DNA from: JAGQLF01 sp964635995
Lineage (GTDB): Bacteria; Patescibacteriota; Dojkabacteria; J137
Direction of reading: 5' to 3'
Length of the DNA stretch: 38,185 nt
Assembly: GCA_964635995.1 (NCBI GenBank)
Contig: CAZWRA010000009.1
Location: 1 to 38,185 of the forward strand
Below the pieces are notes generated by a model, which was given only the letters and a program-made list of their open reading frames with translations, did not search any database and was not told the DNA's origin. The translations under genes and the position numbers were made by a program. This document shows, one piece after another, positions 9,399-18,338 of the stretch (position 1 is the stretch's first letter; every line of letters begins with the position of its first letter).

Positions 9399-9641
9399 TT
9401 AATTTGTTGATTCTACTAAAGCTGCCTTTCTTAATTTTTTGTAAGCTTTCATGCTTACTTTAATTCTTTTAGTTTGTCCTTTAATTTCAACCTTTACCTT
9501 TCTAAGGTTTGGCTTCCATTTTCTTCTAGTCTTTGGAGCTTTATAATTCCATGTACCACTAGATCCAGACTTACCTCTTCGGTGCTGAATTCTGTTTCCT
9601 GAAATTGTTCTTTTTCCTGATATTTCGCAAACTTTTGACAT
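9399..9641 (-). CDS. rpmB: Ribosomal protein bL28
   Basis: A large-subunit protein near the E site. 80 residues, a normal length. It opens with SKVCEISGKRTISGN, the L28 signature, followed by RIQHRRGKSGSSGTW and the basic core RRKWKPNLRKVKVEIKG. Only one Cys is present, so this is the zinc-free form. It is the first gene of a same-strand run with the RlmB-like methylase. Confidence 0.95.
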   Translation of the reverse strand: MSKVCEISGKRTISGNRIQHRRGKSGSSGTWNYKAPKTRRKWKPNLRKVKVEIKGQTKRIKVSMKAYKKLRKAALVESTN

Positions 9642-9675
9642 GATTCTTTTAAAATTTGTTTAAAACGACGAATTG

Positions 9676-9704
9676 ATTTTATCGTATCTTGTAATATTTT
9701 GCAA
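9676..9704 (-). promoter_or_regulatory. Promoter of the rpmB operon
   Basis: On the minus strand TTGCAA (9704-9699) and TAAAAT (9681-9676) are 17 bases apart, 35 bases before the rpmB start. A good sigma-70-type match. Confidence 0.6.
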
Positions 9705-9870
9705 AGTTTTGTTATACTTGAAAAGTCCTAAAAAGAGTTTGTTAAATTATTTCTACACTCTCTATTGAAGTGAACATTAATATATAAATCACAATAAACA
9801 AACTGCAAATCCTAAATAAAATATGATTCATGTTTAGAATTTGGAACTGTGATTTAAGTTCGAAAACAAT

Positions 9871-9946
9871 GCTGGAATAGCTCAGTTGGTAGAGCGACTG
9901 TTTTGTAAACAGTTGGTCCTGGGTTCGAGTCCCAGTTCCAGCTCCA
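9871..9946 (+). tRNA. tRNA-Thr (anticodon UGU)
   Basis: A full cloverleaf. Acceptor GCTGGAA (9871-9877) pairs with TTCCAGC (9936-9942), the D-arm contains AGCTCAGTTGGTAGAGC, and the anticodon loop TTTGTAA gives UGU. The T-arm is GGGTTCGAGTCCC. CCA is encoded at 9944-9946, unlike the two downstream tRNAs. Bases 9705-9870, before it, hold no gene I can see. Confidence 0.97.
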
Positions 9947-10023
9947 TTTTTCTTTTCGAGCAATTCGAGAAATAAGAAAAATGAGAGCCTGCCTAAGCCT
10001 TTGCGAAGGTATGGCTTATCAAT

Positions 10024-10082
10024 AAGTACTTAGTAATTAGTACTGAGTATTAAAGTTTCTAATTACTAATTACTAAGCACTT
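10024..10082 (+). repeat. Long imperfect hairpin of AGTACT/TAATTAGTA type between tRNAs
   Basis: Arms 10024-10044 and about 10060-10082 are near-perfect reverse complements (AAGTACTTAGTAATTAGTA against ACTAATTACTAAGCACTT). The sequence resembles the palindromes before mreB and the AGTTAGTAATTAGTA stretch at about 20145. It separates tRNA-Thr from tRNA-Tyr. Confidence 0.65.
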
Positions 10083-10093
10083 CATGCTTTTTA

Positions 10094-10179
10094 TCCGGAG
10101 ATGGCGGAGCGGTCAATCGCACCTGACTGTAAATCAGGCGACCTTAGGTCTACGGAGGTTCAAATCCTTCTCTCCGGAT
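10094..10179 (+). tRNA. tRNA-Tyr (anticodon GUA)
   Basis: Acceptor TCCGGAG pairs perfectly with CTCCGGA (10172-10178). The anticodon stem CCTGA/TCAGG encloses loop CTGTAAA, giving GUA. It has the long variable arm of bacterial tRNA-Tyr and T-arm GGAGGTTCAAATCCTTC. CCA is not encoded. Confidence 0.95.
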
Positions 10180-10228
10180 TTTTCTAATTATCCTCATACT
10201 GTATAATTCTTAAATAACTATTAATCCT

Positions 10229-10301
10229 GCCGGAATAGCTCAGATGGTAGAGCGCACCCATGGTAAGGGTGAGGTCTCGGGTTCAATTCCCGATTTCGGC
10301 T
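10229..10301 (+). tRNA. tRNA-Thr (anticodon GGU)
   Basis: Acceptor GCCGGAA pairs with TTTCGGC (10294-10300, one G-T pair). The anticodon loop is ATGGTAA (GGU) between CACCC and GGGTG, and the T-arm is CGGGTTCAATTCCCG. CCA is not encoded. The next gene's ATG is only eight bases beyond its last base. Confidence 0.96.
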
Positions 10302-10308
10302 TACTGAA

Positions 10309-11337
10309 ATGCTTTTTAAATTAAGAAAAAAATACGCAAATACTATTTACTTAGAATTTGGTTCGTACCTTTTTAAGGCGTATTCACCTTCAACAAATAA
10401 AAAAATCCATATACCCTCTATTGTCTATACAGATAATGATTATGAAGAGATTCAAGCAATAGGAGAGGAAGCTTTAAAAAAGGTTTCGGGCAATAAATAT
10501 CAGGTAATTAGGCCATTTAATAACGGTACAATACAGGATTTTAAAGCTACTGAATTGTTTTTAAAATACAATCTTTCTGAAATACTTAATGAAATGAATA
10601 TAGTTTCAAAGTTTTTAAGACCAAATATTCTAGTAGCAGTTCATTCTAATTTTTCTGAAGTCGAACTTTCAGCTTTTACTGACGCAATAACATCTTTCGG
10701 AGTTAGTTCGGTTACATTTATTAACGAAGGGGTATCTTCTCATTATGTTAATAAAGATAATAGTAGCTCTAGCGCAGTAGTTACTAAAGTAGGCTACTCA
10801 ATTACAGACCTATTAATCATAGTTGATAATGAGATACTTTATGACTCAACCTTTCAATTCGGTATTAGAACATTGATTAGATCAATTTCAACACATCTTA
10901 AAGAAAAGTACTCAGTTGTTGTTTCAGAAAAGAAAATTTTAGAAGTAATAAAAAATATTGATCTTAACTCAAAAAAGAAAATGGATATTGAAGTCAGTTC
11001 AAAGAACTTAAGAAGTGGTCTCCCAATCAAGATTAAAATTGATATAAATGAAATTAAAGACATTATATATTCAGACCTTGAGATTCTTTTATCTTCAATT
11101 CAAAAAATTATAGAAAAAGCACCATCTGAAATAATAGATCAGGTAATAAATACTGGACTTTCTTTAACCGGTGGGGGGATAAATATTAAAGGGGTTTCTG
11201 AATTTATTAAAGCAAATATAAATTTAGATGTTAATATTAATTCAGATATTTATAGTTCTGTTTACGGACTTGAATATATTAATTCTTCCCTCGAATTATT
11301 AGATAATTTTAAAGTTAAAGATCTTATCTTTCTGTAA
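10309..11337 (+). CDS. Divergent MreB/actin-like paralogue
   Basis: 342 residues with the MreB plan but eroded nucleotide loops. The phosphate-1 loop reads YLEFGSYLFKAY, where canonical MreB has DFGT-x-N. IRPFNNGTIQDFKATE matches the RPLKNGVI-D segment, FINEGVSSHYV stands for the PEA-AA-IG helix, and the phosphate-2 GGGT loop is replaced by VVTKVGYSITDLLII. The C-terminal GLSLTGGGINIKGVSEFI is kept. ATP hydrolysis may therefore be weak or lost. Its stop overlaps the PBP2 start (TAATG), so they are translationally coupled, and a shape or scaffold role with PBP2 is likely. The ATG at 10309 is eight bases after tRNA-Thr, so expression probably depends on the tRNA promoter and tRNA 3' processing. 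Confidence 0.8.
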   Translation: MLFKLRKKYANTIYLEFGSYLFKAYSPSTNKKIHIPSIVYTDNDYEEIQAIGEEALKKVSGNKYQVIRPFNNGTIQDFKATELFLKYNLSEILNEMNIVSKFLRPNILVAVHSNFSEVELSAFTDAITSFGVSSVTFINEGVSSHYVNKDNSSSSAVVTKVGYSITDLLIIVDNEILYDSTFQFGIRTLIRSISTHLKEKYSVVVSEKKILEVIKNIDLNSKKKMDIEVSSKNLRSGLPIKIKIDINEIKDIIYSDLEILLSSIQKIIEKAPSEIIDQVINTGLSLTGGGINIKGVSEFIKANINLDVNINSDIYSSVYGLEYINSSLELLDNFKVKDLIFL

Positions 11338-13085
11338 TGGAGAAAAGACATTTCTTTTTACCAGTACAAGCAATTTATTTTTTTGGGCTTACAATTGTCC
11401 TTTTATTTGCTTTTTTAGTGCAGTATAGAGAAGGTTCAGATCTAGAAGCTATGTCTATTAACTTTATTGTCTCAGAGGACGTTATAGACGCTCCAAGAGG
11501 GCTTATACTTGACTCCAGAGGAAGAATTCTTGCTGAAAATGAACTTGTTTATGATGTTAGCTTAATATACTCATCAGATTTAGCTGATAGCTATGATGCG
11601 CTTAAAGCCTACCTATCATTAAATAATAGAGAAGATATGATTTTGCTGCTTAATGATATTAATTCTGAATTAGAGCAAAATAAGTTATTAGTTAAGAATT
11701 TAAGTGTTGATGAAATAGCTATTTTTGAAAGTTTTAACATTGAAAATGAAGTGTTAAATTTTAAACCTCATTACATACGAAAATATTTATACCCAGAGGA
11801 ATTTTCACATATCTTAGGATATACAGGTCCAGTTACTGAAGAGGATATTTTAAACGGATATTCAAGTGATGAATATGTAGGTAAATATAGAGTTGAGAAA
11901 CTATATGAAGAATTTTTAAGAGGAACTAAAGGTAGAAGGATTAAGGATGGTTTATCTGAGATTCAAATTCCTTCAAAATCTGGAGGAAATGTACATTTAA
12001 CAATTGACGCATACTGGCAGAACACATTGTATAAGCTTCTAGGAGAGTCCACAGAGCAACACAATGCTGCTGGAGGAGCTGGGGTAATAATGAATGCAAA
12101 AACAGGAGATATTAAAGCAATGGTTTCATATCCAGGGTTTAATACAAATGAAATAGTTAGAGGAATAGATCCAGAAACATTTACATATCTAGAACAGAGT
12201 CGAAAACAGCCATTATTAGATAAGGCTATAGGAGGAGCTTATACTCCTGGTTCTATTTTTAAAATTGTTACTTCATATGCACTTCTTGAAAATGAAATAA
12301 TAACTCCAACAACTCAATTTTTTTCGAATCAATGTATGCAGTTAGGTGGAGGATATGATTTTTGTGAATTCGGGAAGAACTTTTATGGAACAATGAATCT
12401 AAAAAGAGCATTAGAAAAATCATCTAATTTATATTTTTGTAACTTCACTTTGAAATTAAGTGAGGAGAAAGGAATCTCTAAATTTGTCGAAACTGCAGAG
12501 AAATTTGGTGTCGGATCGCTTACAGGAATAGAGCTTGAAGGTGAAAATCCAGGGAATATGGACTCACCTGAGTATAAGGTTAGTGTTACAGGTGAGAGTT
12601 GGTTTGATGGTGATATCTGTAACGCTGCTATAGGTCAAGGAGCAGTCGTAGTAAGTCCAATACAGGTATCGTATATATTAGCTATTTTAGCTAATAATGG
12701 CTTAAAGGTAACTCCATCAGTTGTAGATTATATAGAAACAGATAAAGGAATAGAGCATAAAAATAATACAACAAATATTACTTACGAGAAATTTAATAGC
12801 AATTATGCAGAAAGTATTTTTGAAGGACTAAGTGGAGTAGCTTATAGTATTGAGAGCGCAGTGTACAGATTTCTTAAAGATATCCCCTACAATGTAAAAG
12901 CTAAAACCGGGTCGGCTGAAACATATGAAAATATTAATGGAGTTCAAGTAGAACGAGTACACAGTTGGATTGTTGGAACTTTCGACTATAATAACGAAAC
13001 CTACACTTTTAGCTTCTTTCACCAATACGGTAGGGGAGGTTATTATATTGCCCCACTATTAAAAGACTTTTTAAGTTCTATTTAA
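11337..13085 (+). CDS. PBP2-type peptidoglycan D,D-transpeptidase
   Basis: A class B penicillin-binding protein that cross-links peptidoglycan; the rod-elongation type (PBP2/MrdA) is favoured by its MreB-like partner. 582 residues. A single N-terminal membrane anchor (about 10-27) precedes a dimerisation region with DAPRGLILDSRGRILAEN and YRVEKLYEEFLRGTKGRR, then the transpeptidase domain. Catalytic motifs are complete: SIFK with Ser306 and Lys309, SSN at 362-364, and KTG at 523-525. It overlaps the upstream MreB-like gene by one base. An active enzyme implies a peptidoglycan wall, which matters given the broken murL and Mur ligase. No rodA is seen in this window. Confidence 0.88.
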   Translation: MEKRHFFLPVQAIYFFGLTIVLLFAFLVQYREGSDLEAMSINFIVSEDVIDAPRGLILDSRGRILAENELVYDVSLIYSSDLADSYDALKAYLSLNNREDMILLLNDINSELEQNKLLVKNLSVDEIAIFESFNIENEVLNFKPHYIRKYLYPEEFSHILGYTGPVTEEDILNGYSSDEYVGKYRVEKLYEEFLRGTKGRRIKDGLSEIQIPSKSGGNVHLTIDAYWQNTLYKLLGESTEQHNAAGGAGVIMNAKTGDIKAMVSYPGFNTNEIVRGIDPETFTYLEQSRKQPLLDKAIGGAYTPGSIFKIVTSYALLENEIITPTTQFFSNQCMQLGGGYDFCEFGKNFYGTMNLKRALEKSSNLYFCNFTLKLSEEKGISKFVETAEKFGVGSLTGIELEGENPGNMDSPEYKVSVTGESWFDGDICNAAIGQGAVVVSPIQVSYILAILANNGLKVTPSVVDYIETDKGIEHKNNTTNITYEKFNSNYAESIFEGLSGVAYSIESAVYRFLKDIPYNVKAKTGSAETYENINGVQVERVHSWIVGTFDYNNETYTFSFFHQYGRGGYYIAPLLKDFLSSI

Positions 13086-13095
13086 GTTAGCTAAA

Positions 13096-14117
13096 ATGTA
13101 TAATTTAAACTTATTTATTGCTGGTTTACACGCAGCTAAAGGCTTTGGACCGGTTACTTTTAAAAATTTAATTAATGAGTTTGGAAGTGTTGAAGCTTTA
13201 TTTAATGAAGCTTCGTTTAACATTTTGAAATTTAGTCCTAAACTTAAATCAGTATTTAATTTTGCCTTAAATTTTGATGATACTAATCTTAAGGCATTGT
13301 TAAAAAAGTATGGAATTAATATTGTTTACTATCATGAGGAAGAATATCCAGAGCTTTTAAAAACAATAAATGATCCTCCTATTGGAATCTACTATAAGGT
13401 AATATTAAGAGATTTAATGATAATAATATTCTTTCTATTGTTGGCACAAGAAAGAGTACTGATTATGGTAGAAAAGTTATAAATGATTTATTTAACAATT
13501 TAAATAGAAATATTACAGTATGTAGCGGATTAGCAAGCTGCATTGATTCAATAGCTCATGAAGTTTCACTAAGCCATAATGTTCCAAATATAGCAGTCCT
13601 TGCAACAAGTCCACATGCTTCTAATCCATCTACAAACTATAAAATTTACAAAAAGATTCTAGATCAAGATGGGCTAATCTGTTCTGAGACAGCTCCAGAG
13701 ATAAAAATCTTTCCAGGAATGTTTGCTCATAGAAATAGATTAATTGCAGGCCTATCCAGAACAACAATTGTTGTTGAAGCTCCAATTAAAAGCGGTTCAT
13801 TAATAACTGCAAGATTAGCTAATGAATATAGTAGAGAAGTGTATGCTGTACCTGGGGATATAGGGAAAGTTAATGCAGAAGGAACTAATAGTTTGATTAA
13901 GGATAACTTAGCTAAGATATATATAAATGCTGATCTTTTAGCTCTGGACTTTGGATTTAATATTAAAACTGCGAAAAAGAGTATGGCCTTGGATTTGACA
14001 AATGAGCAGTTAAAACTTTATGATCTTTTGACCTTTTCACCAAAAAATATAGATGAATTATCAGAGTTAACCAAATTAAGTGTTCAGAGTGTATTAGAAG
14101 TAACTTTAGAACTATAA
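13096..14117 (+). pseudogene. dprA: DprA/Smf DNA-processing protein, frameshifted and degenerate
   Basis: DprA protects incoming single-stranded DNA and loads RecA. An N-terminal SAM-like part (GLHAAKGFGPVTFKNLI) precedes the Rossmann domain. The frame breaks at G13398-G13399 in TATAAGGTAAT; one extra G restores YYKGNI and then SIVGTRKSTDYG. Downstream, the usual SGLARGID reads SGLASCID and a VLG glycine motif reads VLATSPH. FAHRNRLIAGLSRTTIVVEA, KSGSLITA and VYAVPGD are well kept. The C-terminal winged-helix domain stops early at 14117. Substitutions at conserved glycines suggest weakened selection, not just a read error. It begins 10 bases after the PBP2 stop. Confidence 0.82.
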
Positions 14118-14199
14118 TTACTTAATATTATTGCCAAAGATAATTTCGGTCGTTACACTTTAGTGTGAGATGTAAGTTTTATAAATATTATTATTGATA

Positions 14200-16407
14200 A
14201 TGAAGAGTTTAGTAATAGTTGAATCGCCTTCAAAGGCAAAAACAATAAATAAATATCTTGGAAAAGACTATTTAGTTAAGGCTTCAAAAGGTCATGTTGT
14301 TGATCTTCCGAAGTCTAAAATGGGTATCGAACCAGAGTCTGACTTTAAAGCTTCTTATGAAGTAACAAATTCTAAATCACTTAAAGAACTAAAGGCTGCA
14401 TATAAAGAAGCAGATAAATTAATACTAGCTGTTGACTTAGATAGAGAAGGAGAGGCTATTGCATGGCATGTTGCCCAGAAACTTGGAGCAATTACAGAAG
14501 CAGGAAATCCAAAGAAAGATAAGAAAGTAGAAAGAATTGTTTTTAGTGAGATTACAAAAGAAGCTATTGAAGAGGCAATGAAGAATCCAAGGCATATTGA
14601 TATGGCTCTTGTAAATGCTCAACAAGCTAGAAGATTTCTAGATAGGCTTGTTGGATATAAACTATCTCCAATTCTTTGGAAGAAAATTATGTTTGGCCTT
14701 TCGGCTGGAAGAGTTCAGTCAGTAGCTCTTCGTTTAGTTGTTGAAAAAGAGGAGGAAAGAAATGCATTCAATTCTGAAGAATACTGGAGTCTTACTACAC
14801 ATGTTAATAAGGGAAAGAAGACAACTCCAGAAGTTAAGATATATAAAAAAGATGAAGAGAAGAAAGGAATTGACGCAGGGTTAATACCATTTGAATACAT
14901 ACATAATATAAAAAACAAGAAGGGACTTCCTGAAGAGAAATCAGTTAAGAAGATTATTGTAGAAATAAAAGATAAAGATTTAGAAGTAGAAAGTGTAGAT
15001 AAGAAACAATCGAAAAGATATCCAAAGCCTCCATTTACAACTAGTACTCTACAACAAACAGCTGTTAACACACTTGGATTTACTTCAAAGAGAACAATGA
15101 TGATTGCTCAAAAGCTTTATGAAAATGGATTTATAACTTACATGAGAACTGATTCATTAAGTATGTCTAATCAAGCGATAACATCAGCTAGAAAAGTTAT
15201 TAAGAAGAAGTTCGGAGATAAATATTTACCTGAAAAAGAAATTCATTATAAAACTAAATCAAAAGGTTCTCAGGAAGCACACGAATGTGTAAGACCTGTA
15301 AATATGGAAGTAGAATCTGATAAGAGTTTTACAGATGAACAAAGAAAGCTATATACATTAATTAGAAATCGAGCAATTTCTTCACAGATGAATCCAGCAA
15401 TAGTAGAAGGCGTTTCTGTAATTGCGAAAACATCTGAAGATCATAAATTTAAAGCTAACGGAACAAGAATTATTTTCGATGGATATTTAGCTTTAAAAAC
15501 AGAAAACCAAAAGGAGGTAATTTTACCTGAAATAAATCAAGGAGATAAATTTAATCATAAAGTTATTCAAGCTATTCAACACTTTACACTTCCACCTGCA
15601 AGATATTCTGAAGCTTCATTAATTAAAAAGCTTGAAGAGCTAGGCATTGGAAGACCTTCAACTTATTCTTCTATAATCTCAACTATTATGTCGAGAAAAT
15701 ATGTTGAAAAAGAGGGAAGATACCTTTATCCAACTGATACAGGAAATGTAGTGAATAAACTTCTCGTAACATACTTCCCTAAAGTAGTTGATTATGATTT
15801 TACTAGTCAGATGGAAGATGATTTAGATAATATTGCTGAAGGAAAGCTTGAATGGAAAAAGATGTTAAAAGATTTTTATTTTCCTTTTGAAAAAGATATT
15901 ACTGAAACAGAAAAGAATATTCCAAGAGATGAATTCACTGTTCTAGGAGAAGCGCCTGAGGACGTTAAATGTCCTGAGTGTGGATCTCCAATGATTATTA
16001 AACTAGGAAGATATGGACGATTCTATAGCTGTTCAAAATGGCCAGATTGTAAAGGAATGTTAAGTATTGAAGGAGAGAGTAAAGAAGATATTGAGAAAAA
16101 AGTAGAATCTGATGATTTTAAAGAGAGTTATGAACCTGCTCCTAAAACAGAAGATAATAGAGACTATGTTTTAAAGAAAGGAAAGTTTGGGGAATTCTGG
16201 GCACATCCAGATTATCCTAAAGTAAAAGATGCAAAACCATTAGTATTAACTCCTAAAAAACAGGAAGAACTTTTTGGGAAAGCTCCTAAAACAGATGATG
16301 GAAAAGATTATCTTCTTAGATCAGGAAAGTTTGGGGAATTCTGGGCACATCCAGACTATCCGAAAGTAAAGGATATAAAGAGAATTCCTAAGAAAAAGGA
16401 AGAATAG
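14200..16407 (+). CDS. topA: DNA topoisomerase I (type IA)
   Basis: Relaxes negative supercoils through a 5'-phosphotyrosine intermediate. 735 residues from ATG 14200; an in-frame TTG at 14194 is less likely. Seen: Toprim start SLVIVESPSKAKTINKYLG with the acidic DLDREGEAIAWH motif near residue 80; QQARRFLDRLVGYKLSP; catalytic Tyr314 in GFITYMRTDS; and the GIGRPSTYSSII segment. The C-terminus has one four-Cys zinc ribbon (CPECGSPMIIKLGRYG then CSKWPDC). Two near-identical repeats built around GKFGEFWAHPDYPKVKD follow, replacing further zinc fingers. It is fully open through about 2.2 kb with many A-tracts, a useful contrast to the neighbouring broken genes. Confidence 0.95.
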   Translation: MKSLVIVESPSKAKTINKYLGKDYLVKASKGHVVDLPKSKMGIEPESDFKASYEVTNSKSLKELKAAYKEADKLILAVDLDREGEAIAWHVAQKLGAITEAGNPKKDKKVERIVFSEITKEAIEEAMKNPRHIDMALVNAQQARRFLDRLVGYKLSPILWKKIMFGLSAGRVQSVALRLVVEKEEERNAFNSEEYWSLTTHVNKGKKTTPEVKIYKKDEEKKGIDAGLIPFEYIHNIKNKKGLPEEKSVKKIIVEIKDKDLEVESVDKKQSKRYPKPPFTTSTLQQTAVNTLGFTSKRTMMIAQKLYENGFITYMRTDSLSMSNQAITSARKVIKKKFGDKYLPEKEIHYKTKSKGSQEAHECVRPVNMEVESDKSFTDEQRKLYTLIRNRAISSQMNPAIVEGVSVIAKTSEDHKFKANGTRIIFDGYLALKTENQKEVILPEINQGDKFNHKVIQAIQHFTLPPARYSEASLIKKLEELGIGRPSTYSSIISTIMSRKYVEKEGRYLYPTDTGNVVNKLLVTYFPKVVDYDFTSQMEDDLDNIAEGKLEWKKMLKDFYFPFEKDITETEKNIPRDEFTVLGEAPEDVKCPECGSPMIIKLGRYGRFYSCSKWPDCKGMLSIEGESKEDIEKKVESDDFKESYEPAPKTEDNRDYVLKKGKFGEFWAHPDYPKVKDAKPLVLTPKKQEELFGKAPKTDDGKDYLLRSGKFGEFWAHPDYPKVKDIKRIPKKKEE

Positions 16408-16487
16408 TTCAATTCAAATTCTAAATATTTTAGGAAACTGAAATATATTGCTTTTACTTACGTTATACTAGTATTAACTCCCATTTC

Positions 16488-18308
16488 ATGGCTGAAACTT
16501 CTGACGAAAAAAAAGCAAGAAACGCTAACTCTTAGAGAATTTCTAAGTATTGAAAAGTGGCTTTTTAAAATATTCTTTAGAGAAGTTCCACTATTAACCT
16601 TAGTCAGACTAGTTACTGTTTCCATTAAGGAGATTGAGAATCTAGTTTCTGCGTTTGTTTTTGGAGTAATAATTGATCAAATTATTACTATTGCAACTAC
16701 TGATGCGAAGATTGAGTCTGTATTAACCCCTTTAGCACTCCTTTTCTTTATTAGAATTTTCTTTTCATTAATTAGAGAAATCGAAAACTATTCAAGCAAC
16801 TTAATGATGAATAAAAGTCACTTCTTTCTTGAATCAGTTATTTATACGAAAATAGCTGAATTAGGAATTGAGACAATTGAAGATCCTGAAGTAGCTAATA
16901 AAATAAGAAGAGCATCTAATAATGTTCACAATATTCCGTACTTTTTAGATAATTCCGTTGGATTAATTGCGAGATTAATTTCTGCCTTCATAGCTGGATT
17001 AACCTTGCTTACGTTTTTCCCTGAATTAATTCCTATACTAATGATTCTAGCTATTCCAAGAATGATAGTAGAAACGAGGTATTTAGCTAAAGTTTGGAAG
17101 CTAGAATTAGATACAACTGAGGAAAATAGGAAAGCATATTGGAACTCAGATATGATTAGTTCCTCTGAACCTTTAGCAGAAGTAACAACTACTGGTTCAT
17201 TTAGCTTTTTCAATAGGGCATTTAAAGATTACTTTAAAAGTTATATTGCAAGATTAAAGAAAATTTACGATGCTTGGCACTCGTTTGGATTTATTCTTTC
17301 ATTAGCAAACACTTTCATTATTTTCTTAAGTTACTTTGTAATCTTAAAGCGATTTATTGATGGGCTTATTACTGTCGGAACATTTACTTTTCAGATTAGA
17401 GCTATAGATATCTTTTATGGTGATTTCTTCTGGGGAGTATTTGAGATATTTAATATGCGACAGAGAGCTATTAGATTTAAGGATACAAAAGAATTGTTTG
17501 ACTTAACTCCTAGCGTTAAGGATGGCGAAATTGCTCTAGAGATAAGCCAGAAACCACCTCTTATTGAATTTAAAAATGTATCATTTTCGTATCCAAGAAG
17601 TGATAAAAAAGTATTAGAAAACTTTAATTTAGAAACTAAACCTGGAGAGAAAGTCGCTATAGTAGGTAAAAATGGAGCACGAAAAACTACGACAGTTAAA
17701 TTAATTTCAAGATTTTATAGAGCTACAGAAGGAGAGATTTTAATTGATGGTACAAATATAAACGATCTAAAAGCTGAAAGCTGGTATAAATATCTTTCGA
17801 TTGTTTCTCAGGAATACAATAAATACGGACATTTAACCGTTCGAGAAAATATTTTAATGGGTGATATAAATAAAACTCCTGATGATGAAGAAATGGAATC
17901 AGCAATGAAAAGTGCAGATGCGCATGAATTTATTCAAGAATATAAGAATAAATATAATCAGATTTTGAGTGAAAATTTGAGGGAGGAATTCGTCCCTCAA
18001 CAGGTCAATGGCAAAAAATAGCATTATCAAGATTCTTTTATAGAAATACTCCAGTAGTTATTTTCGATGAGCCTACAGCAGCAATCGATGCTGAATCAGA
18101 GTTTAAAATCTTTAAAAGTATCTACGAGTTCTTTACAAATAAAACTGTAATAATTATTTCTCATAGATTTTCAACTGTCAGAAATGCGGATAGAATACTT
18201 GTTTTAGACGAGGGTAGGGTAATTGAAGATGGTTAACACAAAGACCTTATGGAATTAGATGGTAAGTACGCTAATGCATTTAGACTACAGGCAAAGGGAT
18301 ACGAGTAA
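16488..18308 (+). pseudogene. ABC exporter half-transporter (membrane plus ATPase), degenerate
   Basis: About 607 codons when repaired. An N-terminal six-helix-type membrane domain (to about codon 350) is followed by an ATPase domain with IEFKNVSFSYP, Walker B VVIFDEPTAAID and H-loop IIISHRFST. Lesions: an A8 run at 16507-16514 right after the ATG at 16488 (one A too many), a T3 run at 17976-17978 (one T short, in the signature region that repairs to PSTGQWQKIALS), and TAA at 18234-18236 where SHKDLMELDGKYA should continue. The Walker A glycine is also changed: NGARKTTT (Arg codon 17680-17682) for NGAGKTTT. A nonsense codon, a catalytic-loop change and two frameshifts together indicate a real pseudogene. 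Without the first shift, an open frame runs back to the topA stop but has no ATG. Substrate unknown. Confidence 0.85.
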
Positions 18309-18338
18309 AAGAAATTACAAATCACAAGAATTCAAATT

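Noticed and set aside
9705..9870. Possible non-coding RNA before tRNA-Thr
   Set aside because: AT-rich with a TTGTAA/TATACT pair but no stable fold or recognisable RNA.
9742..9963. Minus-strand open frame over tRNA-Thr
   Set aside because: The GAGTGTRTQDQ pattern is the antisense translation of a tRNA; no independent coding signal.
16408..16487. Extending the ABC gene upstream to the topA stop in the open frame
   Set aside because: No ATG is available there. The ATG at 16488 followed by an A8 run explains the frame with one base change.
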